A stretch of DNA of 24,118 bases from an uncultured Muribaculaceae bacterium (GCA_910583795.1 CAJTZQ010000056.1:1-24118), one strand, 5' to 3'. Positions 6,957 to 15,761 are shown, counted from the first letter of the stretch. Made by a program: numbers and translations. The notes: generated by a model not told the origin, from the sequence alone.

Positions 6957-8108
6957 ATGAAACAATCGCCGGAAAAACTCATTCACACAAATTCTCCTGA
7001 AAAAGACAGGATAAGGGAAGAAGTGTCTGTAAGGATACGTCGGCTGGCATATATGGAACAGCTTCTATGTGAATATGATGGTCTTTCGATAGATGACCTT
7101 TATGAGAAAATAGAATTCCGATTCCCGGTAAATTCAAAGACTGTCAGAAATGACATCAAGTTTTTTGAAAATATAAAAGACAATGTTATTGAAGATTATG
7201 AATTTCGGAAAAGGAAAGAAGGTAAAACATGGTATTATTCAGTCAATCCGGCGAAAAGCCTCTTCCGAAGAAATTTTTCTCATATTGAGATAGAATTGCT
7301 TAGGGACATAATATCATATCTGGGTAAATTCGGTAGCGTCCCGGGATTGGAGAATATTCACGAATTGGAAACTCTTTTTAAATCTTCCAGGCATGGAGGC
7401 TGTCCTATTGTCGATATCAATATAAAGAGTCATCCTAAAAAGGATCTGTTTGCATTTCTTTTCAATGCGATTGTGCGTAATTGTATGATTGAGATAGAAT
7501 ACAGGAAGATCAATGATCTTGAGTCTCAAACCACACTTCGTGAAAAGATTCTTCCTTTTCAGATCAAACGGTTCGGAAACCGTTGGGTCTTGATAGGGGC
7601 CGTGAAGAGAAATGAGTTTATAGTGAATTTTTCGTTTGACCAGATTGTAAGTGCCAGATTATATCCGACAAGCATCAATATAGAGCATTTCGACGGCTTT
7701 AAGCGTGAGCGGGTGAAAGATCTGTTTAATAATGTTATTGGTCCTACGATGCCCAAGAAGCAGTGTACGTTAGAAACAGCGGAAGGGGAAGAAGATGTTG
7801 AAAGACTCGAGACTGTCTATATCTATGCTTTTCCAGGCAGGGCTAACCATCTGATGGCTTTTCCTATAATCGACAACGACAGTCAGGACGAGCTGTTGCC
7901 GGAGTCTCCTCAATATCGAGAACTTATGTCTGAACATCCTGAACTTCCGGAAGGAGGAAGGATATTCATGTTTGAATGCTACACATATCGCGAGCTTAAG
8001 GAAGCGATTATGTCGCGCATGGATTCTGTGGTCGTGCTTGCTCCGGAAAGCCTTCGCAAGGATATCGCTTCCCGGGTTGCCCGTCTCCACCTGTTGTATA
8101 ATATCTAA
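6957..8108 (+). CDS. WYL-domain transcriptional regulator
   Basis: A 383-aa protein in the usual three-part layout. An N-terminal winged HTH (VRIRRLAYMEQLL, SIDDLYEKIE, VNSKTVRNDIKFFE) comes first. A central WYL domain follows (AIVRNCMIEIEYRKI, LPFQIKRFGNRWVLIGAVK, FSFDQIVSARL), with NRWVLIG in place of the common RWYLxG. A C-terminal WCX-like part ends the protein (GRIFMFECYTYRELKEAIMSRMDSVVVLAPESL). WYL regulators such as BrxR and CapW bind palindromic operators as dimers and control defence operons in response to ligands that are mostly unknown. The start is the ATG at 6957; the frame is open from a TTG at 6903, but that codon lies in a likely promoter. It is the only recognised DNA-binding protein in the island, so it is the natural candidate to bind the shared dyad. 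Confidence 0.85.
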   Translation: MKQSPEKLIHTNSPEKDRIREEVSVRIRRLAYMEQLLCEYDGLSIDDLYEKIEFRFPVNSKTVRNDIKFFENIKDNVIEDYEFRKRKEGKTWYYSVNPAKSLFRRNFSHIEIELLRDIISYLGKFGSVPGLENIHELETLFKSSRHGGCPIVDINIKSHPKKDLFAFLFNAIVRNCMIEIEYRKINDLESQTTLREKILPFQIKRFGNRWVLIGAVKRNEFIVNFSFDQIVSARLYPTSINIEHFDGFKRERVKDLFNNVIGPTMPKKQCTLETAEGEEDVERLETVYIYAFPGRANHLMAFPIIDNDSQDELLPESPQYRELMSEHPELPEGGRIFMFECYTYRELKEAIMSRMDSVVVLAPESLRKDIASRVARLHLLYNI

Positions 8109-8144
8109 AATTAACATTACATTCAATTATAAATTATTAAGATC

Positions 8145-8897
8145 ATGAAAACAGTTATTAAATTTGTTGTAGCTCTATCATTTCTTATAAGTGATTTGTT
8201 CGCCATCAACGCATACGAGCTTAAAAAGGATTGGACTTATGAACCGATAATGATAGATGTCCCAAACAGTCCGGAAGGATTTATATACAGACATGCACTG
8301 TCCTGTGGTCCAACTCTTAGTGACTCCACCTATGCACAACATGAGATAATCCCGCTATTCGATGTGTATGCGATAAAAGGGAAAAACATCAGATGCGTTG
8401 GCATTATCAATAGTGTTGAACCTCCTCGTGTAGTTTTTGAGGTTGGCAAGAATGCCGGATCTTTTACTAAGTATAATCAGCAAAAAATGGAAGAACTGTT
8501 TGCACAATATGGTTGGGATAGATCAAAAAACATTAATTATGCATTTTTACCTGAGCAACGGACTTTCCTTTCTTCAGTTGCGGAAAATACAGCTGAAGAA
8601 ATAAATAAAATATTGCCTCATACTGAATGTATAGCTTATGATTTTCATTCAAACAATGGGCTTTATAAGTCGAATGGTGAGTTTATGCAAGATATTTTGA
8701 CACAGGAAGCAAAACAAAAATTTATAGACAAACAGGCACGAAAGGCTAAATATAGTCGTTCCTCTAAATATTCTGATTTAAAAAAACTCTTTGACGAGAA
8801 AGATCCGGAGACTATTGAGTTTGTTTCAAAATATTTAACATGGGCAGGCAAATGGGATAAACAAACGAAACAACGTCTGCAGCAGAAAAATAAATAA
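8145..8897 (+). CDS. hypothetical secreted protein
   Basis: A 250-aa protein with a signal peptide (MKTVIKFVVALSFLISDLFA) and no lipobox. The mature part has a strand-rich first half (FIYRHALSCGPTL, FDVYAIKGKNIRCVGIINS) and a helical, Lys-rich C-terminus (KQKFIDKQARKAKYSRSSKY). I recognise no family or catalytic motif. It follows the WYL gene by 36 nt without a visible promoter, so it is likely cotranscribed. A strong hairpin follows it. It probably acts in the periplasm or outside the cell. Confidence 0.7.
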   Translation: MKTVIKFVVALSFLISDLFAINAYELKKDWTYEPIMIDVPNSPEGFIYRHALSCGPTLSDSTYAQHEIIPLFDVYAIKGKNIRCVGIINSVEPPRVVFEVGKNAGSFTKYNQQKMEELFAQYGWDRSKNINYAFLPEQRTFLSSVAENTAEEINKILPHTECIAYDFHSNNGLYKSNGEFMQDILTQEAKQKFIDKQARKAKYSRSSKYSDLKKLFDEKDPETIEFVSKYLTWAGKWDKQTKQRLQQKNK

Positions 8898-8915
8898 TCT
8901 CATATAGTTGTAAAT

Positions 8916-8961
8916 AATGAACGAACTATATTAATATTCAAACAAATATAGTTCGTCCATT
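8916..8961. terminator. strong stem-loop, likely terminator
   Basis: Arms of 17 bp (8916-8932 and 8945-8961), matching at 16 of 17 positions, with a 12-nt loop. It lies just after the secreted-protein gene and before the 1034-aa gene. There is no T-run immediately after it. No clear promoter is visible between it and 9018. Confidence 0.65.
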
Positions 8962-9017
8962 GCTTAGAGGTTAATTAAACTTACAAGAATTGACGCAACG
9001 ATATAAAAAATATTGAT

Positions 9018-12000
9018 ATGGATATTATAGATAATTTTATATACCAACATTTTGACAATATCTATGCACAAGTTATAAGTGGCCCGGATCCAATAAAAAG
9101 GGAATATTTGAAAACTAAGGATTTCGGAAACAATCTATGTAAATGGGATTTGTCCAGATATTTGAAAGATCAGTTTTCAATTGAAGGAATTAAACGAAAT
9201 TTATATGATTCAATACGTCATTTTTTCTACATTTGCCTTAATTCTCCATCAATTAGTGTGCAATCGAAAACTGATAGGGAGCAATCAAAGATTAATCAAA
9301 ATCCTTATGCAGGCGTAGCTGAGAAAATAAAGAAGCAACTATATTTGGCTTGTCTTCAACATGAGAGCCTCATGACAGCTGACATTTATGAGAATTATAT
9401 AGGATTCACTGATCAGGTGATAAAATATATATTTTTATATCTTAATATAGGAACTGAAAGAGAATTAAGAGAATGTCAGGTCAGAATTGATAAATTTACT
9501 AATTTACTTCCCCAAGATATGAAAGGGGTGCATAGGCTTCTGTGTGCTATGCAAAGCACTCGCAACAAAAAGGCACATTATGCATACAAATACTATACTA
9601 ATAAAAAAGATTGGCTTGATCAAATCACATATCTTTTATACGATTATATAACCATTTTTTATTATGCAAAATTTATAATTAAAGCTGATTGGAATAAAGA
9701 TGCAGGGTACAAAAGAGTTAAGGATATAACTATAAAATTTTCTGTAGAAACAAAAACTAATCAAGTCAAGGATTTAAAAGTATATCTATATCCTGATAAT
9801 GCTAAAAATACGGATAATAAGTCCTTATATAAAATAATTCAGGACAATAAAAATCAAGGATATAAAGTTGAGTTATTCAAGAAATATATTATTTGTCTGG
9901 ATAAAGATTGGTCAGAACCCTTTGAGATAGATAATAAGTTTACTGATGGCTGTAGTGTCATTGTTGCTAAACCGCCATTTCCGAAACTTGATGAGCCACG
10001 ATTATCGATTTCGGACATATTTAATGTAAATATTTTACCACCGGAGGCACTCTTTATCATTGATTCAATTAATGATGTCAGATCTAAATCTCCGTATGGT
10101 AAAGAGATAAATATGGATCTTGTAAAAGAGATTTTTTTGGCAATCTTTTCAGTTAAAGGAAATAATCAGAAGAATCTGATAGACTCTTTACATAAATTAG
10201 TGGAACATAACAAAGAAACGCTTATAAATCAGATGGATATCGATAACCTTTTTAAGGTTATCGATGATAAAATATATAATAACCGGAAAGATAAAATATT
10301 ACTTAAAGGTTTATTAGATAGAATAGAAAAGTTGTATCAAAAACTATCTTCAAATAATCTCGAAGAATATGAAATAGAGAGATGCGAGAAAGCTATCGAC
10401 AATATTACCTTGGCTGCACTTCTGGATTCAGAAAATACAATCAAAAATGATAGCAATACTTATGATGATAACGTTCTTTCAGCCATAAGTAAAGTAGACA
10501 AGGCACTTTTAAAAATCCTTGATTCAGACAGATCCGAAGATATTCATGAGGAAGTTTCTAAGATATTGAAAACCTCGGAAGATTGCTTGTATGCAGCAAA
10601 CATCAGTAATCAAATATTTACTCATATATTAAAATTATCTGAATATATTTTTACAGATGAACTCAATTCTCCTGTTGCTGTAGATAAAGATGCTATCATT
10701 AAGATGCAAAAGGAGACATATGCTTTGGATCTAAAGACGAAAACACTCAATATGATTCTAAATCAGAATGAACTGAATCAAGTTAAGTTATGTGTCTATT
10801 TCGGCAATTTTATTATATCTAATCTTGTATCTACGTTGTCACTAATAAAGAGTTCTGAGTTAATAACAGATTATTCCGATTATGAAAAAGATATCAATGA
10901 TTTTTCAATATTCATCAGGAATTTGATGAAACAACGGGATAATTCAATATTTCAATTAAAGTCTTTCGGGAATGAGGAATGGACTCAGAAATTATATGAA
11001 TATTCACGTGTCTTTAATGATTATTTAGCAAAGGCGGACAACAACACTCATTTATATTGTAATCTTTTATGGTTAGTGAGGCTTATCGATAATGCCATGC
11101 TTCTTGATATAAAAGAAGGATCTAATTTGTTGTCATTACTATACGAAGACATGATCAAGGCGTCGATGCAAATAGATTTTTATGCTGTTTTTAGAAAGCA
11201 TGCAGTGACCAACAATGATTTTACGTTGTTGTGCGAATATAGAAATTTCATAGAGCTGATAAAAGAAATAAATAATTCCTATTATAAAGCTTTATTGCTT
11301 GACCATAATAAGGGGATTGATGAAGAAAATCTTGTCGTGGAAAGATTGATTAAAATTATTAATGAAAAGTATAAAAATATCGATGTACCCAAATATATCA
11401 AAGATATAGAGGAAACAGAAATTGGCATAATTCCTCAAGATTTAAAAATAAGAATGTTAGCAATTTGTGGAGAGCCGTATTCAGATGATGCCAATTTAGA
11501 AAGTTTAAATGACTACGTATTATTAATAAGACTTCTTGCTGAGATTAATGATTTAGATTCGGATTTATTGAATAATGAATTCATAAGATCTTATATAAAA
11601 GAGTATCTTCCAGGCGTGTCAAATCCACAACTTTTGGATATGTTTTTTGATATAATGAAAGATGCAAAAGAGTATTGCAGAACAATAATTAGACTTATTT
11701 TGGAGTTGGGACAGGATGAAATCTCATTGGAATTAGCATATGGATGCAATTTTGTAGATGAGCATACGCCTAAAAAATATGGACTGTCTATAAGAGAATT
11801 TATTGGATATGGATATCATAAAAGATTTGAAAATTCTATAACTCCGGATGAAGGAGGGTTACTCAATCTCGCATTGTGTCATTCCAGACGTTTATCCAGA
11901 CTGGAGAATTGGACTAAAGATTCGTCTGAATATGAAAATATTGTAAAGACATTACGACATAATCTAATGAATAAATCGACTTTATATTCACTTGAAAATT

Positions 12001-12122
12001 TTACTGAATATGCATATAATGATCTTTTAGGTTTAAAATCAACAGGTAAAGCTGATTTTAAGTTAAGGATACTTGAATATATATGTAAGAATAATCTTAT
12101 TAATAAAAATTTATATAGTTAA
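9018..12122 (+). CDS. large protein with an N-terminal HEPN-like domain (putative ribonuclease)
   Basis: A 1034-aa protein with no signal peptide or membrane helix. Residues about 100-225 are helical and contain TRNKKAHYA. R182 and H187 form the R-x4-H motif, with Asn after the Arg as is common in HEPN RNase domains. A short strand-rich part (about 230-330, for example VKDLKVYLYPDNAK and KKYIICLDKDWSEPFEI) comes next, then some 700 residues of predicted helices, many of them Lys/Glu/Asn-rich. HEPN domains act as metal-independent RNases in abortive infection, toxin-antitoxin and CRISPR effectors, and long helical tails often sense or scaffold. The gene is much more AT-rich than its neighbours, a sign of transfer. 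It begins after a terminator-like hairpin and ends 83 nt before the NERD gene. The HEPN assignment rests on a short motif in a helical context. Confidence 0.6.
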   Translation: MDIIDNFIYQHFDNIYAQVISGPDPIKREYLKTKDFGNNLCKWDLSRYLKDQFSIEGIKRNLYDSIRHFFYICLNSPSISVQSKTDREQSKINQNPYAGVAEKIKKQLYLACLQHESLMTADIYENYIGFTDQVIKYIFLYLNIGTERELRECQVRIDKFTNLLPQDMKGVHRLLCAMQSTRNKKAHYAYKYYTNKKDWLDQITYLLYDYITIFYYAKFIIKADWNKDAGYKRVKDITIKFSVETKTNQVKDLKVYLYPDNAKNTDNKSLYKIIQDNKNQGYKVELFKKYIICLDKDWSEPFEIDNKFTDGCSVIVAKPPFPKLDEPRLSISDIFNVNILPPEALFIIDSINDVRSKSPYGKEINMDLVKEIFLAIFSVKGNNQKNLIDSLHKLVEHNKETLINQMDIDNLFKVIDDKIYNNRKDKILLKGLLDRIEKLYQKLSSNNLEEYEIERCEKAIDNITLAALLDSENTIKNDSNTYDDNVLSAISKVDKALLKILDSDRSEDIHEEVSKILKTSEDCLYAANISNQIFTHILKLSEYIFTDELNSPVAVDKDAIIKMQKETYALDLKTKTLNMILNQNELNQVKLCVYFGNFIISNLVSTLSLIKSSELITDYSDYEKDINDFSIFIRNLMKQRDNSIFQLKSFGNEEWTQKLYEYSRVFNDYLAKADNNTHLYCNLLWLVRLIDNAMLLDIKEGSNLLSLLYEDMIKASMQIDFYAVFRKHAVTNNDFTLLCEYRNFIELIKEINNSYYKALLLDHNKGIDEENLVVERLIKIINEKYKNIDVPKYIKDIEETEIGIIPQDLKIRMLAICGEPYSDDANLESLNDYVLLIRLLAEINDLDSDLLNNEFIRSYIKEYLPGVSNPQLLDMFFDIMKDAKEYCRTIIRLILELGQDEISLELAYGCNFVDEHTPKKYGLSIREFIGYGYHKRFENSITPDEGGLLNLALCHSRRLSRLENWTKDSSEYENIVKTLRHNLMNKSTLYSLENFTEYAYNDLLGLKSTGKADFKLRILEYICKNNLINKNLYS

Positions 12123-12133
12123 GAGATTGTTTG

Positions 12134-12169
12134 ATTGAAACAAACTTGCAATTAGAAATGCTAAATTTG
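12134..12169 (+). promoter_or_regulatory. shared dyad operator and -7 box, copy 2 (NERD gene)
   Basis: ATTGAAACAAACTTGCAAT at 12134-12152 has the dyad form ATTGnAA-N5-TTnCAAT. The -7 box TAAATTTG (12162-12169) begins 28 bp after the dyad starts. The 20-mer starting at 12133 is identical to that at 14021. There is no usual -33 box. The expected start site near 12175 leaves a leader of about 30 nt before the NERD ATG. Confidence 0.75.
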
Positions 12170-12204
12170 CGGTGTGAAACTTAGAAATTGGCTTCTAATT
12201 TACT

Positions 12205-14022
12205 ATGGCTGTATCAATCCCGACATCAACACCGACATTATGTGATTGCCGTCTTGTCAACGCATACGGTGATAAGCATAACCATGAGCTTCTTCAGTAT
12301 CAGGAAACTTGTGAGACTGTGACCCGCGTGGCTGCAAAAACTGGTAGGAAAATAATTCTGCTTGGGAATGTAGTCTTTGGAGATTCATATCTGGACGCCC
12401 TTATTATCGGAGATTTCGGTATCGTTATTCTTGAATATAAAAGCTATGGTCAAGCCAGTGTCATAAGAATAGATGGGCAGCACCAATTCCATTGTTTAGA
12501 TGACAATGGCAAGCCGTTGAAAGATGAGAAAGGGTTAGATCTTGTCGTGAAAGGAGGCAATAAAGAAAATCCCGTTGTACAAGCCATAATAAATTATAAG
12601 AATGTGTCAAACCTTTTGGATAAGGTTTTCGGTAAATCAATAACAAGAGTAATACCTCGAAATCTGACTATTGTATTTCCCGGCAAGAAACGCATAGAAG
12701 GGTTGGACCATGCAAAGCAGAATGCAAGAGAATGGCTTAATGTGATGGGGTCGGATAAATTATTTGACTTTTTGGTTTTCTTTCTGAAAGAAAACCTGGA
12801 TAACCTTTCCGAAAGCCAGATCTCTTCCTTGATAAATTATATCAGTGCGAATAAAAATGTGCTGGAAAATGTAGATATTTTCCGGCAAGCCAAAGATCTG
12901 TTTAATATAAAAAGTTATAAGGAGGCGTTGTGTCTACTTAAAAAATGTGATGCTACGAGACCCGAAGTAAGGGAATTGATGCTTCGTACTTATTATAAGA
13001 TGGGGGATAGGAATGATTTTAAGATAAATGCTACAGCTGCGTTGCAATCTGAAAATACTTCTTTGAAAATGCGTGCCAATGAATTGCTTGGCTTAGCGTC
13101 TTATCTCGGGACAAATAACGTAGCCGTCAACCTTGAAAATGCTGTTAAATATCTTTCGGCAGCGGCTCCTTTGTTTGATTATTCTAAACTTATAAGTGAA
13201 ATTAAAGGTGAAATAGATTCAAAAGAAAAATCAAAACTTCAGGAAGAGGCTAAGAAGAGGAATGCAGAAAATTCAAAAAGATTATTGTCACATGCCATTG
13301 ATATTTATAAGAAAGGAAGCAGAATAGCATCTTCAGCATTATGGATTGTGGTGTCTGCGTTTGTGTTATCCTTGTTGATTCCCGGGAATTGGGAATGGCG
13401 AGGAATTGTCTTATCGGTCATTGGAGTCGGGATTATGGTATACGCATTATATAAAGGGATGTGGAATACTGACAGATGGTTCATACGTAAAGAATCGCAA
13501 GAATATATAAATCTACTTAATATCAATACAGTAAAAGTGGATAGTTATGATATTTCATTCAAATTGCCGAGATTTAAGGCATTTGCAAGTGGTCTGATTC
13601 CATTGGCAATGATTATAATTGTGTTCATATTTGAGTTTTTGATTGTGAAATCCGTTTTGCGAACCGGTATCGCAAACGATATGGCTGTCTCAGTCTATAA
13701 GTTAAGCGGACTTAATATTTTATATTGGATACCGTTTTTTATGGCTGTTTATTTTATTGCGACTATGACCACTTTTACATATTCGCTATGGAATAATATT
13801 TCTGCTGATGGTACATCCATGACTTCCGAGTCACTTAAATCCTATTATATAATTGCCATTCCCGGGGCTTTAAGTCAAAAGAAATATGGTTTTAGTGTTG
13901 CATGGAGCATTTCTTTAATGGCTTTAAAATTCTCTATAGCGTTGACAATTTTCTTGTCGGTGCTTGGAGTTGTGAAACCGGTTTTATATAAACTTATATT
14001 GTTTCTGTTAGAATCTGTCTGA
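12205..14022 (+). CDS. NERD-domain (nuclease-related) membrane protein
   Basis: A 605-aa protein. The N-terminal NERD domain spans about residues 15-185. It has an acidic helix (HELLQYQE, E28), then YLDALIIGDFGIVILEYKS with D64, E77 and K79 forming the D...ExK pattern of PD-(D/E)xK-like nucleases, and a conserved NPVVQA motif (Q126). A TPR-like helical region follows (about 225-330, FNIKSYKEALCLLKKC), then a charged coiled-coil-like helix (336-368). About five membrane segments come last (378-392, 400-416, 461-482, 501-525, 567-600). The domain is presumably cytosolic and tethered to the inner membrane. NERD proteins are suspected nucleases, but few have been tested. The gene has its own dyad promoter and is followed at once by another copy. 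Confidence 0.8.
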   Translation: MAVSIPTSTPTLCDCRLVNAYGDKHNHELLQYQETCETVTRVAAKTGRKIILLGNVVFGDSYLDALIIGDFGIVILEYKSYGQASVIRIDGQHQFHCLDDNGKPLKDEKGLDLVVKGGNKENPVVQAIINYKNVSNLLDKVFGKSITRVIPRNLTIVFPGKKRIEGLDHAKQNAREWLNVMGSDKLFDFLVFFLKENLDNLSESQISSLINYISANKNVLENVDIFRQAKDLFNIKSYKEALCLLKKCDATRPEVRELMLRTYYKMGDRNDFKINATAALQSENTSLKMRANELLGLASYLGTNNVAVNLENAVKYLSAAAPLFDYSKLISEIKGEIDSKEKSKLQEEAKKRNAENSKRLLSHAIDIYKKGSRIASSALWIVVSAFVLSLLIPGNWEWRGIVLSVIGVGIMVYALYKGMWNTDRWFIRKESQEYINLLNINTVKVDSYDISFKLPRFKAFASGLIPLAMIIIVFIFEFLIVKSVLRTGIANDMAVSVYKLSGLNILYWIPFFMAVYFIATMTTFTYSLWNNISADGTSMTSESLKSYYIIAIPGALSQKKYGFSVAWSISLMALKFSIALTIFLSVLGVVKPVLYKLILFLLESV

Positions 14023-14057
14023 TTGAAACAAACTTGCAATCAAATTTTATAATTTTG
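14022..14057 (+). promoter_or_regulatory. shared dyad operator and -7 box, copy 3 (lipoprotein operon)
   Basis: The dyad at 14022-14040 is identical to the one at 12134-12152. The -7 box TAATTTTG (14050-14057) again begins 28 bp after the dyad starts. The NERD stop codon touches the dyad, so this promoter separates the two units. The leader to the next ATG is about 230 nt because a 201-bp repeat element lies in it. Confidence 0.7.
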
Positions 14058-14072
14058 TCCACGATTAATAAT

Positions 14073-14273
14073 GAAGTAGTTTAAACTTTTTTACGGAGAT
14101 TGATTTTTTTGCTTTTTACGTTAAAAAGACCTCTTTTCCAATCTTCCGCCATCTTTTTGGTCGTTTTTGAACCTTTCATCGGTCGTTTAGCCCGCTAAAC
14201 TCCATCTTCAAGTTTCAAAATCTCCTCGAAAATCTGACGAAATCTTGAAAAAGAAAAAAGTTTAAACAACTTC
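14073..14273. mobile_element. MITE-like element with 20-bp terminal inverted repeats
   Basis: GAAGTAGTTTAAACTTTTTT (14073-14092) and AAAAAAGTTTAAACAACTTC (14254-14273) are inverted repeats matching at 19 of 20 positions. The interior has no coding frame but can fold, with GTTTAGCCCGCTAAAC as a central hairpin and partly complementary flanks. The size (201 bp), terminal repeats and lack of genes fit a miniature inverted-repeat element or large palindromic repeat. A clean target-site duplication is not visible. It sits just downstream of the expected transcription start, so it becomes part of the lipoprotein leader RNA. Confidence 0.6.
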
Positions 14274-14295
14274 AATAAATGATTTTACTATAGCT

Positions 14296-14823
14296 ATGAA
14301 AACAACTTCTTTAAAAATCTCTTCCTTATCATCAATAGTTCTTTTCACGATGTTTGCGCTTGTTCTTTCAGCGTGTGCCGGGGAGTCGATAAGAGATGTT
14401 ACAATAAATATGGAAAACGTATTATATTCACTCAATGAAGAGGGAGATTATGCCACTGCTATCGGATATAATTATAAAGAAATCGACAGTCAGTCATCTC
14501 TTCTGATCCAGGACTTTGTTTCTGCAAATGGCAAGGAGTATAAGGTGACCGGAATCTGTGAGAGGGCTTTTATAAATTCAAAATTTTCTACTGTCGACCT
14601 CGGCAGTAGCATAGACGTCATTGAAAGAGAGGCTTTCAAATATTCCACAACTATTGAAGAAATAAGCTTCTCGGGCAGCACTCTTCCAGTCCTTTATGAA
14701 AATGTATTTGAAGAATCGGTTTATGATTCAGCTGTTCTTATTATTCCGGAAAACACCCTGGTTTCAGCTCCCTGGGATAAATTTAAAAATGTGAAACGTT
14801 CTTTTGTTTTGGAAATAGAATGA
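14296..14823 (+). CDS. BspA-like (LRR_5) lipoprotein
   Basis: A 175-aa protein. The lipoprotein signal ends at LVLSAC (C27 lipidated). The mature part has BspA-type leucine-rich repeats (KVTGICERAFINSKFSTVDL, then IDVIEREAFKYSTTIEEI). It ends with the typical closing unit of that family: AVLIIPENTL, then APWDKFKNVK. Most BspA-like proteins have many more repeats, so this is a very short version. It is probably anchored in the outer membrane. Its stop overlaps the start of the next gene (ATGA), so the two lipoproteins are made together. Transcription probably starts at the dyad promoter at 14022-14057. Confidence 0.8.
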   Translation: MKTTSLKISSLSSIVLFTMFALVLSACAGESIRDVTINMENVLYSLNEEGDYATAIGYNYKEIDSQSSLLIQDFVSANGKEYKVTGICERAFINSKFSTVDLGSSIDVIEREAFKYSTTIEEISFSGSTLPVLYENVFEESVYDSAVLIIPENTLVSAPWDKFKNVKRSFVLEIE

Positions 14824-15698
14824 AATATCTGAGGATTGTCATATTGTGTTTTTTTGTTTATGCAGTGTCTGTTGTGGCATTACCATCGTGTAACGGCACA
14901 TCATCGCGTCGAGGGGATTCCATGGCGAGCCAGGAATGTCCTCAAGATGACGATGACTCACATGAAATCAGTGAGCAAGATTTCGATGCCGAGATGAGGG
15001 TCAGAATCAATAAATTAAAGGATGCCGTAGGGTCTGATGACGCTGCGACCGTTGCTTCTCTATGCCGTTATCCAATAGAGCGGCTGTATCCGATCCACGA
15101 TATTATGGATTCCACGGAGATGACGGAAAGATATGGCGAAATTTTCGATAAAAAGATTAAAAATGCCATCATTTCTTCAAAATCGGATGACTGGGGTGGC
15201 ATAAATTGGCGTGGTTATACTCTTGAAGAGGGTGACTGGATCTGGTTTGATGAGGATATCTACCTTATACCGTATCATTCGGATTATGAGAAATTTATTA
15301 GAAATAAATTGATTAAAGAAGACCTTTTATCCTTAAAACCGGAATTTGCAAAAGGTTGGTTTCCTGAAATGTGCTTGCTTGATTCTATTTCAGGCATCAT
15401 TTACCGTATAGATTTGAAAGAGCTTGATTCGACTATGACTGATTGTCGGCTCATGGCTTACCAAACAGGTTTTGTCTCTAAAGATACACCTTCCTTTATT
15501 ATGTATGGTAGAAAAGAGATACAGGGTTCGGCGGCTACCCGTTGCTATGTATTTCCGGAATCGGATGTCTTGGAATGGAGGATATGCAATTATTGGTATG
15601 AGAACAAGATTGTGTTATATATCAGGAAAGACGGGGTGACAATTGTAAGCCGGAATCTTAACAAAGTTTATTGGCTTGATATGTTTGCCGATAAATAA
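14820..15698 (+). CDS. hypothetical lipoprotein
   Basis: A 292-aa protein with a lipoprotein-type signal (hydrophobic stretch ending in ALPSC, C24) and a following acidic linker (QDDDDSHEISEQDFD). A helical segment (VRINKLKDAVGSDDAATVASL) leads into a mixed region with several Trp and Tyr residues (WGGINWRGYTLEEGDWIWFDEDIYL). The family is not recognised. An NTF2/SnoaL-like fold is conceivable from the opening helix, but I cannot support it. It is coupled to the BspA-like lipoprotein by an ATGA overlap and closes the island just before a bidirectional terminator. Confidence 0.75.
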   Translation: MKYLRIVILCFFVYAVSVVALPSCNGTSSRRGDSMASQECPQDDDDSHEISEQDFDAEMRVRINKLKDAVGSDDAATVASLCRYPIERLYPIHDIMDSTEMTERYGEIFDKKIKNAIISSKSDDWGGINWRGYTLEEGDWIWFDEDIYLIPYHSDYEKFIRNKLIKEDLLSLKPEFAKGWFPEMCLLDSISGIIYRIDLKELDSTMTDCRLMAYQTGFVSKDTPSFIMYGRKEIQGSAATRCYVFPESDVLEWRICNYWYENKIVLYIRKDGVTIVSRNLNKVYWLDMFADK

Positions 15699-15718
15699 TA
15701 TTCTGAGAAAGAATGTAA

Positions 15719-15761
15719 AAAACACACTATGCCGGTTGCAACCGAGCATGGTGTGTTCTTT
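15719..15761. terminator. bidirectional terminator between convergent genes
   Basis: AACACACTATGC pairs with GCATGGTGTGTT (11 of 12), and the palindrome CGGTTGCAACCG extends the stem to the tip. A-rich sequence on the left and CTTTAT on the right give T-rich tails in both directions. It separates the plus-strand lipoprotein operon from the minus-strand fructokinase. Confidence 0.85.
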
